Origin: Pleionea sp041591085
GTDB taxonomy: Bacteria > Pseudomonadota > Gammaproteobacteria > Enterobacterales > Kangiellaceae
DNA: 19,274 bases
Assembly (NCBI GenBank): GCA_041591085.1
Contig: JBFHSP010000037.1
Span: 1 to 19,274, forward strand
Reading direction: 5' to 3'
The position numbers and the translations under genes were made by a program. Positions 1 through 5,730 of the stretch are shown here, piece by piece. The notes below the pieces were generated by a model, which was not told the origin of the DNA, did not search any database, and worked only from the letters and a program-made list of their open reading frames with translations. Position 1 is the first letter of the stretch. Each line of letters opens with the position of its first letter.

Positions 1-40
1 CTTACACATATTTATAACGTATTGATAAATAGGCTCAATT

Positions 41-1630
41 TTGATTTCTACTGCTAATATCACCATGCAATTTGGCGCTAAGCCGTTGTTTGAAAACATT
101 TCTATTAAGTTCGGTGATGGCAACCGCTATGGGCTGATCGGCGCCAACGGTTGTGGTAAATCCACCTTTATGAAAATTTTATCGCGTCAGCTTGAGCCAT
201 CATCCGGTCAAGTGATGAAAGACACTGATGATCGCGTTGGCGTGCTGGGGCAAGATCAATTTGCTTATGAAAAGTTCAGTGTTATCGACACCGTCATTAT
301 GGGTCACAAAGAGCTTTGGGCGGTTAAGCAAGAACGCGATCGGATTTACAGCTTGCCTGAAATGAGTGAAGAAGAGGGCATGAAAGTAGCCGATTTAGAA
401 GTTCAATTTGCTGAACTTGATGGCTACACGGCCGAGTCTCGCGCTGGTGAATTACTGCTTGGGCTAGACATTCCAGTAGAACAACACTTTGGGCTTATGA
501 GTGAAGTGGCACCCGGTTGGAAGTTACGAGTATTGCTCGCGCAGGTACTTTTTGCCGAACCCGATATTATGTTGCTCGACGAGCCTACTAATAACTTAGA
601 TATTAATAGTATTCGTTGGCTTGAAGCTACCTTAAATCAGCGCCAATGCACCATGATTATCATTTCGCATGATAGGCACTTTTTAAACAGTGTGTGTACC
701 CACATGGCCGATTTAGATTATGGTGAACTGCGTATTTTCCCAGGAAACTATGACGACTACATGCTCGCATCAACCCAAGCCCGAGAAAGGTTGTTATCTG
801 ATAATGCTAAAAAGAAAGCGCAAATTGCCGAGCTGCAAACCTTTGTAAGCCGCTTCTCAGCCAATGCTTCAAAAGCTAAACAAGCCACCTCTCGCGCCAG
901 ACAGATTGATAAAATTAAATTGGAAGAGGTAAAACCTTCTAGCCGCGTCAGCCCTTTTATTCGATTCAACCAAGAGAAAAAATTGTATCGACTAGCGTTA
1001 GAACTTGAGAATATCAGTAACGGATACGATGAATTGTTATTCAAAAATTTAAGTTTAATGCTAGAAGTAGGTGATAGGGTTGCGGTGATTGGCGCTAACG
1101 GTGTCGGTAAAACCACCTTCTTAAAAACCTTAATGGGTGAGTTACCTACCAAGTCAGGCATTGTTAAGTGGTCGGAAAATGCCAACATTGGTTACTACGC
1201 GCAAGATCACAGCCACGAATTTGCCGAGGACATCACTGTTTATGATTGGATGAACCAATGGCGTAATCCCGGTGAAGATGAACAAGCCATTCGTGGTTAC
1301 TTGGGTCGTATGTTGTTTTCGCAAGATGATATTCGCAAGTCTGTGACTAAATTATCGGGCGGAGAAAAAGGCCGTATGATGTTTGGTAAACTCATCATGC
1401 AAAAACCGAACGTGTTAATAATGGACGAACCCACTAACCACATGGATATGGAATCGATTGAAGCGTTGAATTTAGCGTTAGAAAACTACGAAGGCACATT
1501 GATTTTTGTATCGCACGATCGTGAATTTGTATCGAGTTTAGCAACAAGAGTTATCGAAATTCGACCAGACCAAGTGATTAATTTTGCCGGTAAATATGAA
1601 GAGTATTTAGTATCGCAGGGTATCGTTTAA
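41..1630 (+). CDS. ybiT: ABC-F family ATPase YbiT
   Basis: A soluble ABC-F protein of 529 residues with two nucleotide-binding domains and no membrane segments. ABC-F proteins act on the ribosome; YbiT is the gammaproteobacterial member, with a translation-related role. Domain 1 has Walker A GANGCGKST at about residues 34-42 and Walker B ending LLDEPTNNLD. Its signature is not LSGGQ but the divergent SEVAPGWKLR, which is also seen in E. coli YbiT. Domain 2 has GANGVGKTT near residue 350, a canonical LSGGEKGR signature and Walker B IMDEPTNHMD. The linker carries the charged SRFSANASKAKQATSRARQ segment typical of ABC-F. Length matches E. coli YbiT (530 aa), and the TTG start gives the same N-terminal spacing to TMQFG. 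Only about 40 bases of upstream sequence are present, so no promoter is called. The identification rests on recalled family sequence and is strong. Confidence 0.96.
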   Translation: MISTANITMQFGAKPLFENISIKFGDGNRYGLIGANGCGKSTFMKILSRQLEPSSGQVMKDTDDRVGVLGQDQFAYEKFSVIDTVIMGHKELWAVKQERDRIYSLPEMSEEEGMKVADLEVQFAELDGYTAESRAGELLLGLDIPVEQHFGLMSEVAPGWKLRVLLAQVLFAEPDIMLLDEPTNNLDINSIRWLEATLNQRQCTMIIISHDRHFLNSVCTHMADLDYGELRIFPGNYDDYMLASTQARERLLSDNAKKKAQIAELQTFVSRFSANASKAKQATSRARQIDKIKLEEVKPSSRVSPFIRFNQEKKLYRLALELENISNGYDELLFKNLSLMLEVGDRVAVIGANGVGKTTFLKTLMGELPTKSGIVKWSENANIGYYAQDHSHEFAEDITVYDWMNQWRNPGEDEQAIRGYLGRMLFSQDDIRKSVTKLSGGEKGRMMFGKLIMQKPNVLIMDEPTNHMDMESIEALNLALENYEGTLIFVSHDREFVSSLATRVIEIRPDQVINFAGKYEEYLVSQGIV

Positions 1631-1931
1631 GAATTACTGGATAGATTCAACTGCTCAAGGACGAGCAAGTTTAAAGCACCTAAAAAGCAAAGATTTGCTT
1701 CTCTAGATACCGCACGCCAAATGTTATGTAGTTGTTTTTATTAAAGAAAAAAGCTGGCATGCTGCGTACTATGTTCGCGTTGGCGGAGTAGTACGCAAAT
1801 AGGTAATTGAGATAATGGCATTTAACCTGTTGAATATACTGAAAAACTCAGTTGTAATCAGTGCTTTCAACATGTGCAACAGCAGCTTGCGTGCACATAG
1901 TAAGTAGTTAGCTTAATTCAAGGAATTTAAT
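1631..1931. other. Gene-free left edge of the cassette island
   Basis: No supported coding region lies here. The stretch holds a perfect 7-bp hairpin at 1685-1700 (AAGCAAA, loop GA, TTTGCTT), possibly a weak ybiT terminator although no T-run follows. A perfect 9-bp inverted repeat, TGCGTACTA at 1763-1771 and TAGTACGCA at 1789-1797, has a 17-base loop. A candidate attC lies at 1820-1913. A likely reading is the remnant of a cassette that has lost its gene. Confidence 0.6.
1820..1913 (+). other. Candidate attC site (attC-0)
   Basis: R''-like box ATTTAAC (1820-1826) fits the RYYYAAC consensus, and R'-like box GTTAGCT (1907-1913) is close to GTTRRRY. They are 94 bp apart, a normal attC length. 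Inner pairing is imperfect, and TGTGCA/TGCACA arms occur near the middle. It sits 18 bp before the first cassette gene and could mark the left end of the array. An attI is an alternative but there is no integrase beside it. Confidence 0.5.
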
Positions 1932-2183
1932 ATGAGCGATGAAAGTAAGGCATTGCTAGAAGAAGTAAGAGATTTGCTTAAGGAACAGAATAATCTCATC
2001 GCATCAATAGCGGAGACAAATAGGCGTGTGCAAGAAGATAATGCCAAGTCATTTATTCTGACTGAAAAGCACCTCAAAAAATCAGAAAATCTCAAGGCTG
2101 CGGAAGTCAGAAATAATTTTATCTTTCTGCTTTTTATAGTGTTTATAATAATTTTCGCGTTTATCGGTCCGAGGTTTATTTAA
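1932..2183 (+). CDS. Small coiled-coil protein with C-terminal membrane anchor
   Basis: An 83-residue protein of no family I can name. Residues 1-55 are highly charged with heptad-like leucine/isoleucine spacing (LLEEVRDLLKEQNNLIASI), so a coiled coil is likely. Residues 63-80 (FIFLLFIVFIIIFAFIG) form one hydrophobic segment near the C-terminus, giving a tail-anchored inner-membrane topology with no signal peptide. A purine-rich ribosome-binding site (CAAGGAA) precedes the ATG at a good distance. It is the first gene of the cassette island, between candidate attC-0 and the clear attC at 2200-2276. Proteins of this layout recur in marine integron cassettes, but I know no function for them. Confidence 0.75.
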   Translation: MSDESKALLEEVRDLLKEQNNLIASIAETNRRVQEDNAKSFILTEKHLKKSENLKAAEVRNNFIFLLFIVFIIIFAFIGPRFI

Positions 2184-2199
2184 GTTGCAGCAAAATAAA

Positions 2200-2276
2200 G
2201 TTAACAAGGCCATTAATTACGCTCCCTACGGTCGCCCGACGCTCCTGACGTCGCGCGGCTTATGGAGGCGTTATAT
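2200..2276 (+). other. attC site (attC-1), GC-rich centre
   Basis: Left end GTTAACAAGGCCATTAA pairs imperfectly with right end TTATGGAGGCGTTAT: TAAC opposite GTTA, and CCATTAA opposite TTATGG. This is the R''-L''/L'-R' layout of an attC. The centre is strikingly GC-rich against the AT-rich surroundings and contains a CGACG/CGTCG hairpin. Length is 77 bp. It follows the 83-aa gene and ends 13 bp before the next start codon. Confidence 0.85.
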
Positions 2277-2289
2277 TTATGGAGATCAA

Positions 2290-2781
2290 ATGAAGTATTT
2301 TATTTTTACGATTGTTTTTATGTCCTTTCCTTTAGTTGCAGAAACGATAAAAGAAAAGGCGGAAAATGACGAAGTTACTTTTGTAAAAAAAGATGACCCT
2401 CATATGCTCAAGGCATTTGAGAAGGCGAAAGGGACTCTGCATTCTTTTTTTACTATTTACAAAGACACGGCAAGTAAACAAAATTACTACTTGAAAGTTG
2501 GAATTCGAGACGGAGAAGATGTTGAGTATTTTTGGGTCGGAGACTTCAGAGTTTTAAGCGACAATTCTTTTTCAGGTGAGATTAATAATCAGCCTAGACT
2601 AGTTCGAAATGTAAAGTTGGGCGAAACAATTCAATTTTCTAAAGCTGATGTGTATGACTGGATGTACCTAGAGAATAACAAAATGCATGGGAATTTTACC
2701 GCTTGTGCAATGCTGGTTCATGAATCAGCGGAGCAGCAAGAAGAATTTAAAAAAGCTTATGGTCTTGAGTGTGAAATATAA
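2290..2781 (+). CDS. DUF2314 domain protein with signal peptide (YegJ-like)
   Basis: A predicted exported protein of 163 residues. Residues 1-18 form a signal peptide with a short positive start, a hydrophobic FIFTIVFMSFPLV core and a likely cut after VAE. The rest matches DUF2314, the YegJ-type domain: DDPHMLKAFEKAK, then YYLKVGIRDG, then YFWVGDFRV, NQPRLVRNVKLGE and DVYDWMYLENNKMHGNFT. These are the family's usual conserved stretches in the usual order. The biochemical function of DUF2314 is unknown. The ATG at 2290 was chosen because it follows a GGAG Shine-Dalgarno and opens a signal peptide; an upstream TTG would put coding sequence through attC-1. The TAA stop lies within the R'' box of the next attC, typical of a gene cassette. 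Confidence 0.88.
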   Translation: MKYFIFTIVFMSFPLVAETIKEKAENDEVTFVKKDDPHMLKAFEKAKGTLHSFFTIYKDTASKQNYYLKVGIRDGEDVEYFWVGDFRVLSDNSFSGEINNQPRLVRNVKLGETIQFSKADVYDWMYLENNKMHGNFTACAMLVHESAEQQEEFKKAYGLECEI

Positions 2782-2995
2782 CCAGTTGCAGCATCAGAAA
2801 AGGAACTGCTGTGCTTGACGTTGAGGCTGTAGAATAAAAAAAACTGAAAATTGAACATTCAAATGTGTGTGAAAAAGTGCTAAAAATTGCATTGCTACGT
2901 AAATGTTTAGCTAGTTTTCTGAGTAATTTCCTTTTTTATTTACCTAGTAGCGCATCAGAAAATTTCGGTTTAGTTATTCTACAGCCTCGTTAGCT
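2776..2995 (+). other. attC site (attC-2), apparently split by a ~160-bp insertion
   Basis: The left end ATATAAC (2776-2782) followed by CAGTTGCAGC resembles the left end of attC-3 (CTAACAAGTGCAGC). The right end CTACAGCCTCGTTAG (2979-2993) is identical over 15 bp to the right end of attC-3. The span is 220 bp, far longer than its neighbours. It contains an 11-bp direct repeat GCATCAGAAAA at 2791-2801 and 2952-2962. Collapsing one repeat copy and the sequence between them leaves an ordinary attC of about 60 bp. The inserted stretch also carries a perfect 15-bp inverted copy of the right arm (2823-2837 against 2974-2988). Confidence 0.65.
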
Positions 2996-3008
2996 GTAAG
3001 GAAAGCCT

Positions 3009-3401
3009 ATGTCTAAATACGTATTGGAAGATTTGTGTTGGAGTTTCATAGGCGATGCGTTTGAACACTTGGAAGATTTTGAAGCTGAACTTAAAGAGTA
3101 CCAGTTAACTATAGTTGGCGAGGGTTTTAACGAGCAATCTTTCAATGAACTAGTTATCATTGAGCCTTCCATAAGGGTCGAGTATTGGTGCTATGAAAAT
3201 GATGAGCAGGTATCTTTTACTATCACTCTCAGCGCTAAGAATGGGGTTGCGTTTACAGCCACTGACCTAATGTTTCAATTACACAATGGTGTTGTAAGCA
3301 AACTGGACGAATTTAACCATCACTTCTTTCAGGGTCTAGCTTCAGCAAAAGAACAAGATGAAAATCTACCAACACTATATATTCTGCAACAAGGCAGCTA
3401 A
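3009..3401 (+). CDS. Cassette protein of unknown function, acidic, cytoplasmic
   Basis: I do not recognise a family for this 130-residue protein. It has no signal peptide or membrane segment, is acidic and rich in aromatic residues, and looks like a compact alpha/beta fold: a helical start (DAFEHLEDFEAELKEY), then alternating beta-like segments (LTIVGEGF, IRVEYWCYE, QVSFTITLSA), then a C-terminal helix. The small acidic single-domain form resembles many immunity or nucleic-acid-mimic proteins, but that is only an impression. The start has a TAAGGAAAG Shine-Dalgarno 4-5 bases upstream. The stop codon TAA (3399-3401) falls inside the R'' box AGCTAAC of attC-3, so gene and site form one cassette. 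Confidence 0.8.
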   Translation: MSKYVLEDLCWSFIGDAFEHLEDFEAELKEYQLTIVGEGFNEQSFNELVIIEPSIRVEYWCYENDEQVSFTITLSAKNGVAFTATDLMFQLHNGVVSKLDEFNHHFFQGLASAKEQDENLPTLYILQQGS

Positions 3402-3484
3402 CAAGTGCAGCCTGCTTCGCCACAGGAAAAACACTCTTTGCCTGGACCTCACTTCGTTCGGCCGCAGCTACAGCCTCGTTAGAT
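3396..3484 (+). other. attC site (attC-3)
   Basis: R'' AGCTAAC (3396-3402) with adjacent AAGTGCAGCCTGC pairs with GCAGCTACAGCCTC and R' GTTAGAT (3478-3484), which fits GTTRRRY. The 89-bp length and the imperfect palindrome with an extrahelical base are typical of attC. The right arm is shared word for word with attC-2. This is among the most convincing sites in the array. Confidence 0.88.
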
Positions 3485-3495
3485 TAGGTATTTTG

Positions 3496-3840
3496 ATGAA
3501 TAAGATTAAAGTCTTTTTTATTTTTCCTTTGGTAGCCTTATCGGTATTTGGGTGTGCTACGTCGTCGAGTATCAAAGTTCATCCAGAGTTCAAGGAGCCA
3601 AGTTATTACGTTGATATTTTGAGCTGCTTGAATGAGTGGAAGAACGATCTCACCAGTGATTTAAAGCAAAATATTTCCGGTATAGGTAAGATTTGGTAAA
3701 TGAATAAAGATGAGCGTGGATTCATTGAAATTACAACAACAGGATCTAATACTGGTTATGCAATTTATCTTAAAGAAGAAACGATAAAAGCTGGAAGTTG
3801 CAAATATTCGCTGAAAGAGGTTATCACTTGGATAAGTTAA
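3496..3840 (+). pseudogene. Small lipoprotein gene split by an in-frame stop
   Basis: The first part (3496-3699, 67 aa) begins with a lipoprotein-type signal: MNKIKVFFIFPLVALSVFGC, with Cys20 as the lipid-attachment candidate, followed by ATSSS. It ends in a TAA (3697-3699), immediately followed in the same frame by ATG and 46 more codons to a second TAA at 3838-3840 (ITTTGSNTGYAIYLKEETIK, then GSCKYSLKEVITWIS). Both parts have ordinary coding composition and share one frame, so a nonsense mutation in a protein of about 114 aa is the simplest reading. The alternative is a short lipoprotein plus a separate 46-aa peptide; no good ribosome-binding site precedes the second ATG. An attC begins one base after the final stop, so the whole unit behaves as one cassette. 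Family not recognised. Confidence 0.68.
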
Positions 3841-3897
3841 ATATAACAAGCGGTTGGTATAGCGGCTCGTTTCCTGCCGTACAACTGAACGTTGGTA
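3841..3897 (+). other. attC site (attC-4), short form
   Basis: R'' ATATAAC (3841-3847) followed by AAGCGGTTGGTA, and CAACTGAAC next to R' GTTGGTA (3891-3897). AAC...GTTG-TA of the left arm pairs with TACAAC...GTT of the right. At 57 bp it is close to the minimal class of attC sites known from mobile integrons. It starts immediately after the stop of the split lipoprotein gene. Confidence 0.8.
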
Positions 3898-3949
3898 TGA
3901 CTTCGAATTAACATTATTACTTAGCGTATAAGTATTTTGGGAAAGACAT

Positions 3950-4147
3950 ATGATCGACTTTTTGAAAGATCTTTTTAAAATAGGTTTAAGCGCAATATTA
4001 AAGGTAGTAATTTTTTTTGCTGTAGGGACGGGAGGTGGAGCTATTGTATGTTGGTATTATAGTATTCCTTTGGGCTTCTCTATTATCGGTGGAATTTTAG
4101 TATTGGGTATTGCATTAGCTTTAATGTCGGATTCAATGTTTGATTGA
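3950..4147 (+). CDS. Small two-TM membrane protein
   Basis: A 65-residue hydrophobic protein that I cannot assign to a family. It has two predicted membrane helices, about residues 14-34 (LSAILKVVIFFAVGTGGGAI) and 40-59 (PLGFSIIGGILVLGIALALM), joined by a short CWYYSI turn and preceded by an amphipathic charged start. GGAAAG lies 6 bases before the ATG. It follows attC-4 by about 50 bp. No attC separates it from the convergent ccdB gene, whose stop is only about 10 bp away. The peptide and ccdAB therefore seem to share a cassette of nearly 1 kb, or an intervening attC has been lost. Confidence 0.65.
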   Translation: MIDFLKDLFKIGLSAILKVVIFFAVGTGGGAIVCWYYSIPLGFSIIGGILVLGIALALMSDSMFD

Positions 4148-4156
4148 ATATATAAA

Positions 4157-4474
4157 TTATATGCCACTAATCAACATGTCTATGGCATTGATAATTTGAT
4201 AGCGATATTGTTCAACTGAATCTACCTCAGATTTTAGTATTGATTTAGGTACAGTGGTCATTTGATTGGTCACAAGAACAAACTTTTCGCCGTTAATACT
4301 TATGACTGGGCATAGCTTTTGGGCTATTTTTTCGTTGACTTTCTTTGAGGAGGTTAACGGTATAACCATTCTAGAGTTTAAATTACTTAACAAGTTGTTT
4401 TGAACATCTACAAAATATGGGTAGGTTTTTTTACTGCTTTTATCTTTGTTCTTGTAAAGCGTAAATTGGCTCAT
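4157..4474 (-). CDS. ccdB: CcdB family gyrase-poison toxin
   Basis: A 105-residue toxin of the CcdB family, which traps DNA gyrase on DNA through GyrA. Family landmarks are in order: an N-terminal beta strand (SQFTLYKNKD), YPYFVDVQNNLL, RMVIPLTS, LCPVISINGEKFVLVTNQM, VPKSIL, and the C-terminal helix ending INAIDMLISGI. In plasmid F CcdB the terminal W99-G100-I101 is needed for poisoning. Here G-I is kept but the Trp position is Ser, which by recollection is the state of integron-borne CcdB from Aliivibrio fischeri. The ATG overlaps the ccdA stop by one base (TGATG), a translational-coupling arrangement; a TTG one codon earlier is possible but less likely. It is transcribed against the cassette genes, as is usual for cassette-borne toxin-antitoxin pairs with their own promoter. 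Confidence 0.95.
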   Translation of the reverse strand: MSQFTLYKNKDKSSKKTYPYFVDVQNNLLSNLNSRMVIPLTSSKKVNEKIAQKLCPVISINGEKFVLVTNQMTTVPKSILKSEVDSVEQYRYQIINAIDMLISGI

Positions 4475-4719
4475 CAAAAACTTCTAAACGAGTCAGAGAA
4501 TAAGCCGTTTTTATTACTCAGCTTGTTAAGTTCATCAATTGCACCTTTGTTTTCATTTAGCCATTGCTCGCGTTGTGCATTCTTTACTTGTACAATTAAA
4601 GCTTGTTCAAGTGTGGCAGATAAATTTATTTTCAAGCTCTTAGCTTGATTTAGTAGGTCGCTATTTACTGTTAGGTTGGTAGCTTTTTTAGGTGCTTGCT
4701 GGTCAAAAAGTGCTTGCAT
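4474..4719 (-). CDS. ccdA: CcdA family antitoxin
   Basis: An 81-residue partner of the CcdB toxin. The N-terminal half (ATNLTVNSDLLNQAKSLKIN) is the ribbon-helix-helix DNA-binding region expected to bind the promoter. The C-terminal half (QREQWLNENKGAIDELNKL, then NGLFSDSFRSF) is the flexible toxin-neutralising tail, close to the RWKAEN...FIEMNGSFAD pattern of F-plasmid CcdA. About ten residues precede the RHH domain, slightly more than in F CcdA. The ATG has GGAG 8 bases upstream on the minus strand. A promoter and palindromic operator lie directly in front, so the pair is likely autorepressed. It is first in the two-gene ccdAB operon. Confidence 0.95.
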   Translation of the reverse strand: MQALFDQQAPKKATNLTVNSDLLNQAKSLKINLSATLEQALIVQVKNAQREQWLNENKGAIDELNKLSNKNGLFSDSFRSF

Positions 4720-4733
4720 AGCATTAACTCCGA

Positions 4734-4754
4734 ATGCGCATTATATATGCGTAT
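4734..4754 (-). promoter_or_regulatory. ccdAB promoter with overlapping palindromic operator
   Basis: On the minus strand a perfect -10 hexamer TATAAT (plus-strand 4740-4745) lies in the middle of an inverted repeat with arms of form ATrCGCAT/ATGCGyAT separated by 5 bases. No strong -35 is visible (best near GGATAG). A palindrome straddling the -10, about 15 bp before the antitoxin start, is what autorepression by a CcdA/CcdB complex would need. Binding is inferred, not shown. Confidence 0.7.
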
Positions 4755-4778
4755 TTCTATGCTATCCCATAAAAAAGT

Positions 4779-4876
4779 GTTTAACAAGCACTTCCAACGG
4801 AGAAATTTAACTGTCATTACTTTTGCAATGCAAAACTGCAGCCAGCAAAATTTGCTCTTTGAGATAGGCGTTATTT
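4779..4876 (+). other. Candidate attC site (attC-5)
   Basis: R'' GTTTAAC (4779-4785) fits RYYYAAC exactly, and R'-like GTTATTT lies at 4870-4876 preceded by a GC pair. Arm pairing is moderate. The 98-bp element contains small perfect hairpins such as TTTTGCAATGCAAAA and GCAAAATTTGC. It lies upstream of ccdA and just before the next plus-strand cassette gene, the position expected for the attC closing the ccdAB-containing cassette. Confidence 0.6.
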
Positions 4877-4892
4877 TTAGAAGGAGATACTT

Positions 4893-5165
4893 TTGACTGA
4901 ACAGGAAGCGGAGCAGCTATCGATCGCACTTATGCAGATTGTGGGATTGCTCGACCAAACTGCTGCCTTTGTAAAGGATAAAGACAGCAAAGAAAACTGG
5001 AAGAAATATCGTCGTTCAGTGGGGATCGCTATGGGAGCAATCTGTTTGGAGTTAGAAGAGCCTCTCTGGAAACGATTTCCTAATTTAAAACCAGAATATC
5101 TGAATGGTCCATATAAAGTGAGCCCTGAAATTTATGAGCCTCACTTTTACAGGCGTGAAGATTGA
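4893..5165 (+). CDS. Hypothetical cassette protein, 90 aa
   Basis: I do not recognise this family. The first half is helical and polar (EQEAEQLSIALMQIVGLLDQ, then KDSKENWKKYRRSVGIAM). The second half has a proline/aromatic-rich tail (EEPLWKRFPNLKPEYLNGPY and EPHFYRRED). No signal peptide or convincing membrane helix. The start is TTG at 4893, chosen because a strong AAGGAGAT Shine-Dalgarno sits 5-9 bases upstream and no ATG follows in frame until deep in the protein. It lies between attC-5 and attC-6 and so forms a standard single-gene cassette. Confidence 0.75.
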   Translation: MTEQEAEQLSIALMQIVGLLDQTAAFVKDKDSKENWKKYRRSVGIAMGAICLELEEPLWKRFPNLKPEYLNGPYKVSPEIYEPHFYRRED

Positions 5166-5169
5166 AAAT

Positions 5170-5236
5170 ACATAACCAGAAATTCCAAAACGCTCAGGCT
5201 AAAAGGCCGCCGAATTTTCTGATTTGAGCGTTAGTT
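5170..5236 (+). other. attC site (attC-6)
   Basis: Left box ending TAAC (5173-5176) and R' GTTAGTT (5230-5236) enclose two possible stems: CAGAAATTC (5177-5185) with GAATTTTCTG (5212-5221), and a perfect 8-bp AACGCTCA (5189-5196) with TGAGCGTT (5225-5232). The stems are mutually exclusive in part, so the true left boundary could be 5170 or about 5185. It lies 5 bases after the 90-aa gene and 14 before the GNAT gene. Confidence 0.72.
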
Positions 5237-5249
5237 TAAAGGAACGTGT

Positions 5250-5674
5250 GTGAGTATTGAGTTAGTCCAAGCAACAGAAGATGATAGATCGTATTTACTC
5301 AACCTTCGCAAAATAACTATGGTTAAGCACCTCGAGAAAGCAGGATTGTATTTATCAGAAAGCGAACACCAGTTAAGACTAAATGATTCATATGAGTGTT
5401 CTCATCTTGTTATTTTATCAAGCGAAAAAATGGAACACTTAAATATATAGAGTTTAGCGAAAAGGTTGTAATAATGCAGATACAAATTCATCCTCGCTTT
5501 CAGGGTCGCAGATATGGTAAAAGCGTTATGGATCAAATACTAGAAAGCTCAAAACCAAAAACTGTAGAGCTTCGGGTGCTAAAGTCTAACCCTGCAAAAC
5601 AGCTATATGAAAGACTTGGGCTTATCGTTTCTGATGAATACAAATATGAGTTTTACATGGAAGCTAAACATTAA
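5250..5674 (+). pseudogene. GNAT N-acetyltransferase, frameshifted
   Basis: A GNAT-family acetyltransferase (acetyl-CoA to an unknown amine) broken by one frameshift. The first reading frame starts at GTG 5250 (SD AAAGGA) and gives MSIELVQATEDDRSYLLNLR onward, but stops at about 5450. The second frame carries the catalytic core through 5674: MQIQIHPRFQGRRYGKSVMD, which holds the acetyl-CoA loop (Q/RxxGxG/A as QGRRYG), then PKTVELRVLKSNPAKQLYER, a conserved late GNAT motif. The frames join exactly if one A is added to the run of six A at about 5426-5431 (GAA AAA ATG read as GAA AAA AAT GGA). A deletion in the A-run or a sequencing error explains this; polymerase or ribosomal slippage could restore a little full-length protein. 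Intact length would be about 141 aa. GNATs of this type are common integron cargo. Confidence 0.85.
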
Positions 5675-5730
5675 AAATTGATGTTGCAGATAAACTGTAA
5701 AACTAAGCGGTAGGTTGCAAAGGAAAATTT

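Noticed and set aside
2185..2289. Extension of the DUF2314 gene from a TTG at 2185
   Set aside because: It runs through attC-1, and the ATG at 2290 has GGAG upstream and opens a signal peptide.
3358..3495. Extension of the lipoprotein frame upstream of 3496
   Set aside because: It overlaps the preceding gene in another frame and crosses attC-3; the ATG at 3496 starts a lipoprotein signal.
4696..4896. Plus-strand open frame across the ccdA promoter and attC-5
   Set aside because: It overlaps ccdA, the operator and the attC, and lacks coding character.
5420..5435. Programmed -1 frameshifting in the GNAT gene
   Set aside because: The A-run could allow slippage, but there is no proper X-XXY-YYZ heptamer in frame and no obvious downstream pseudoknot; a simple indel is more likely.
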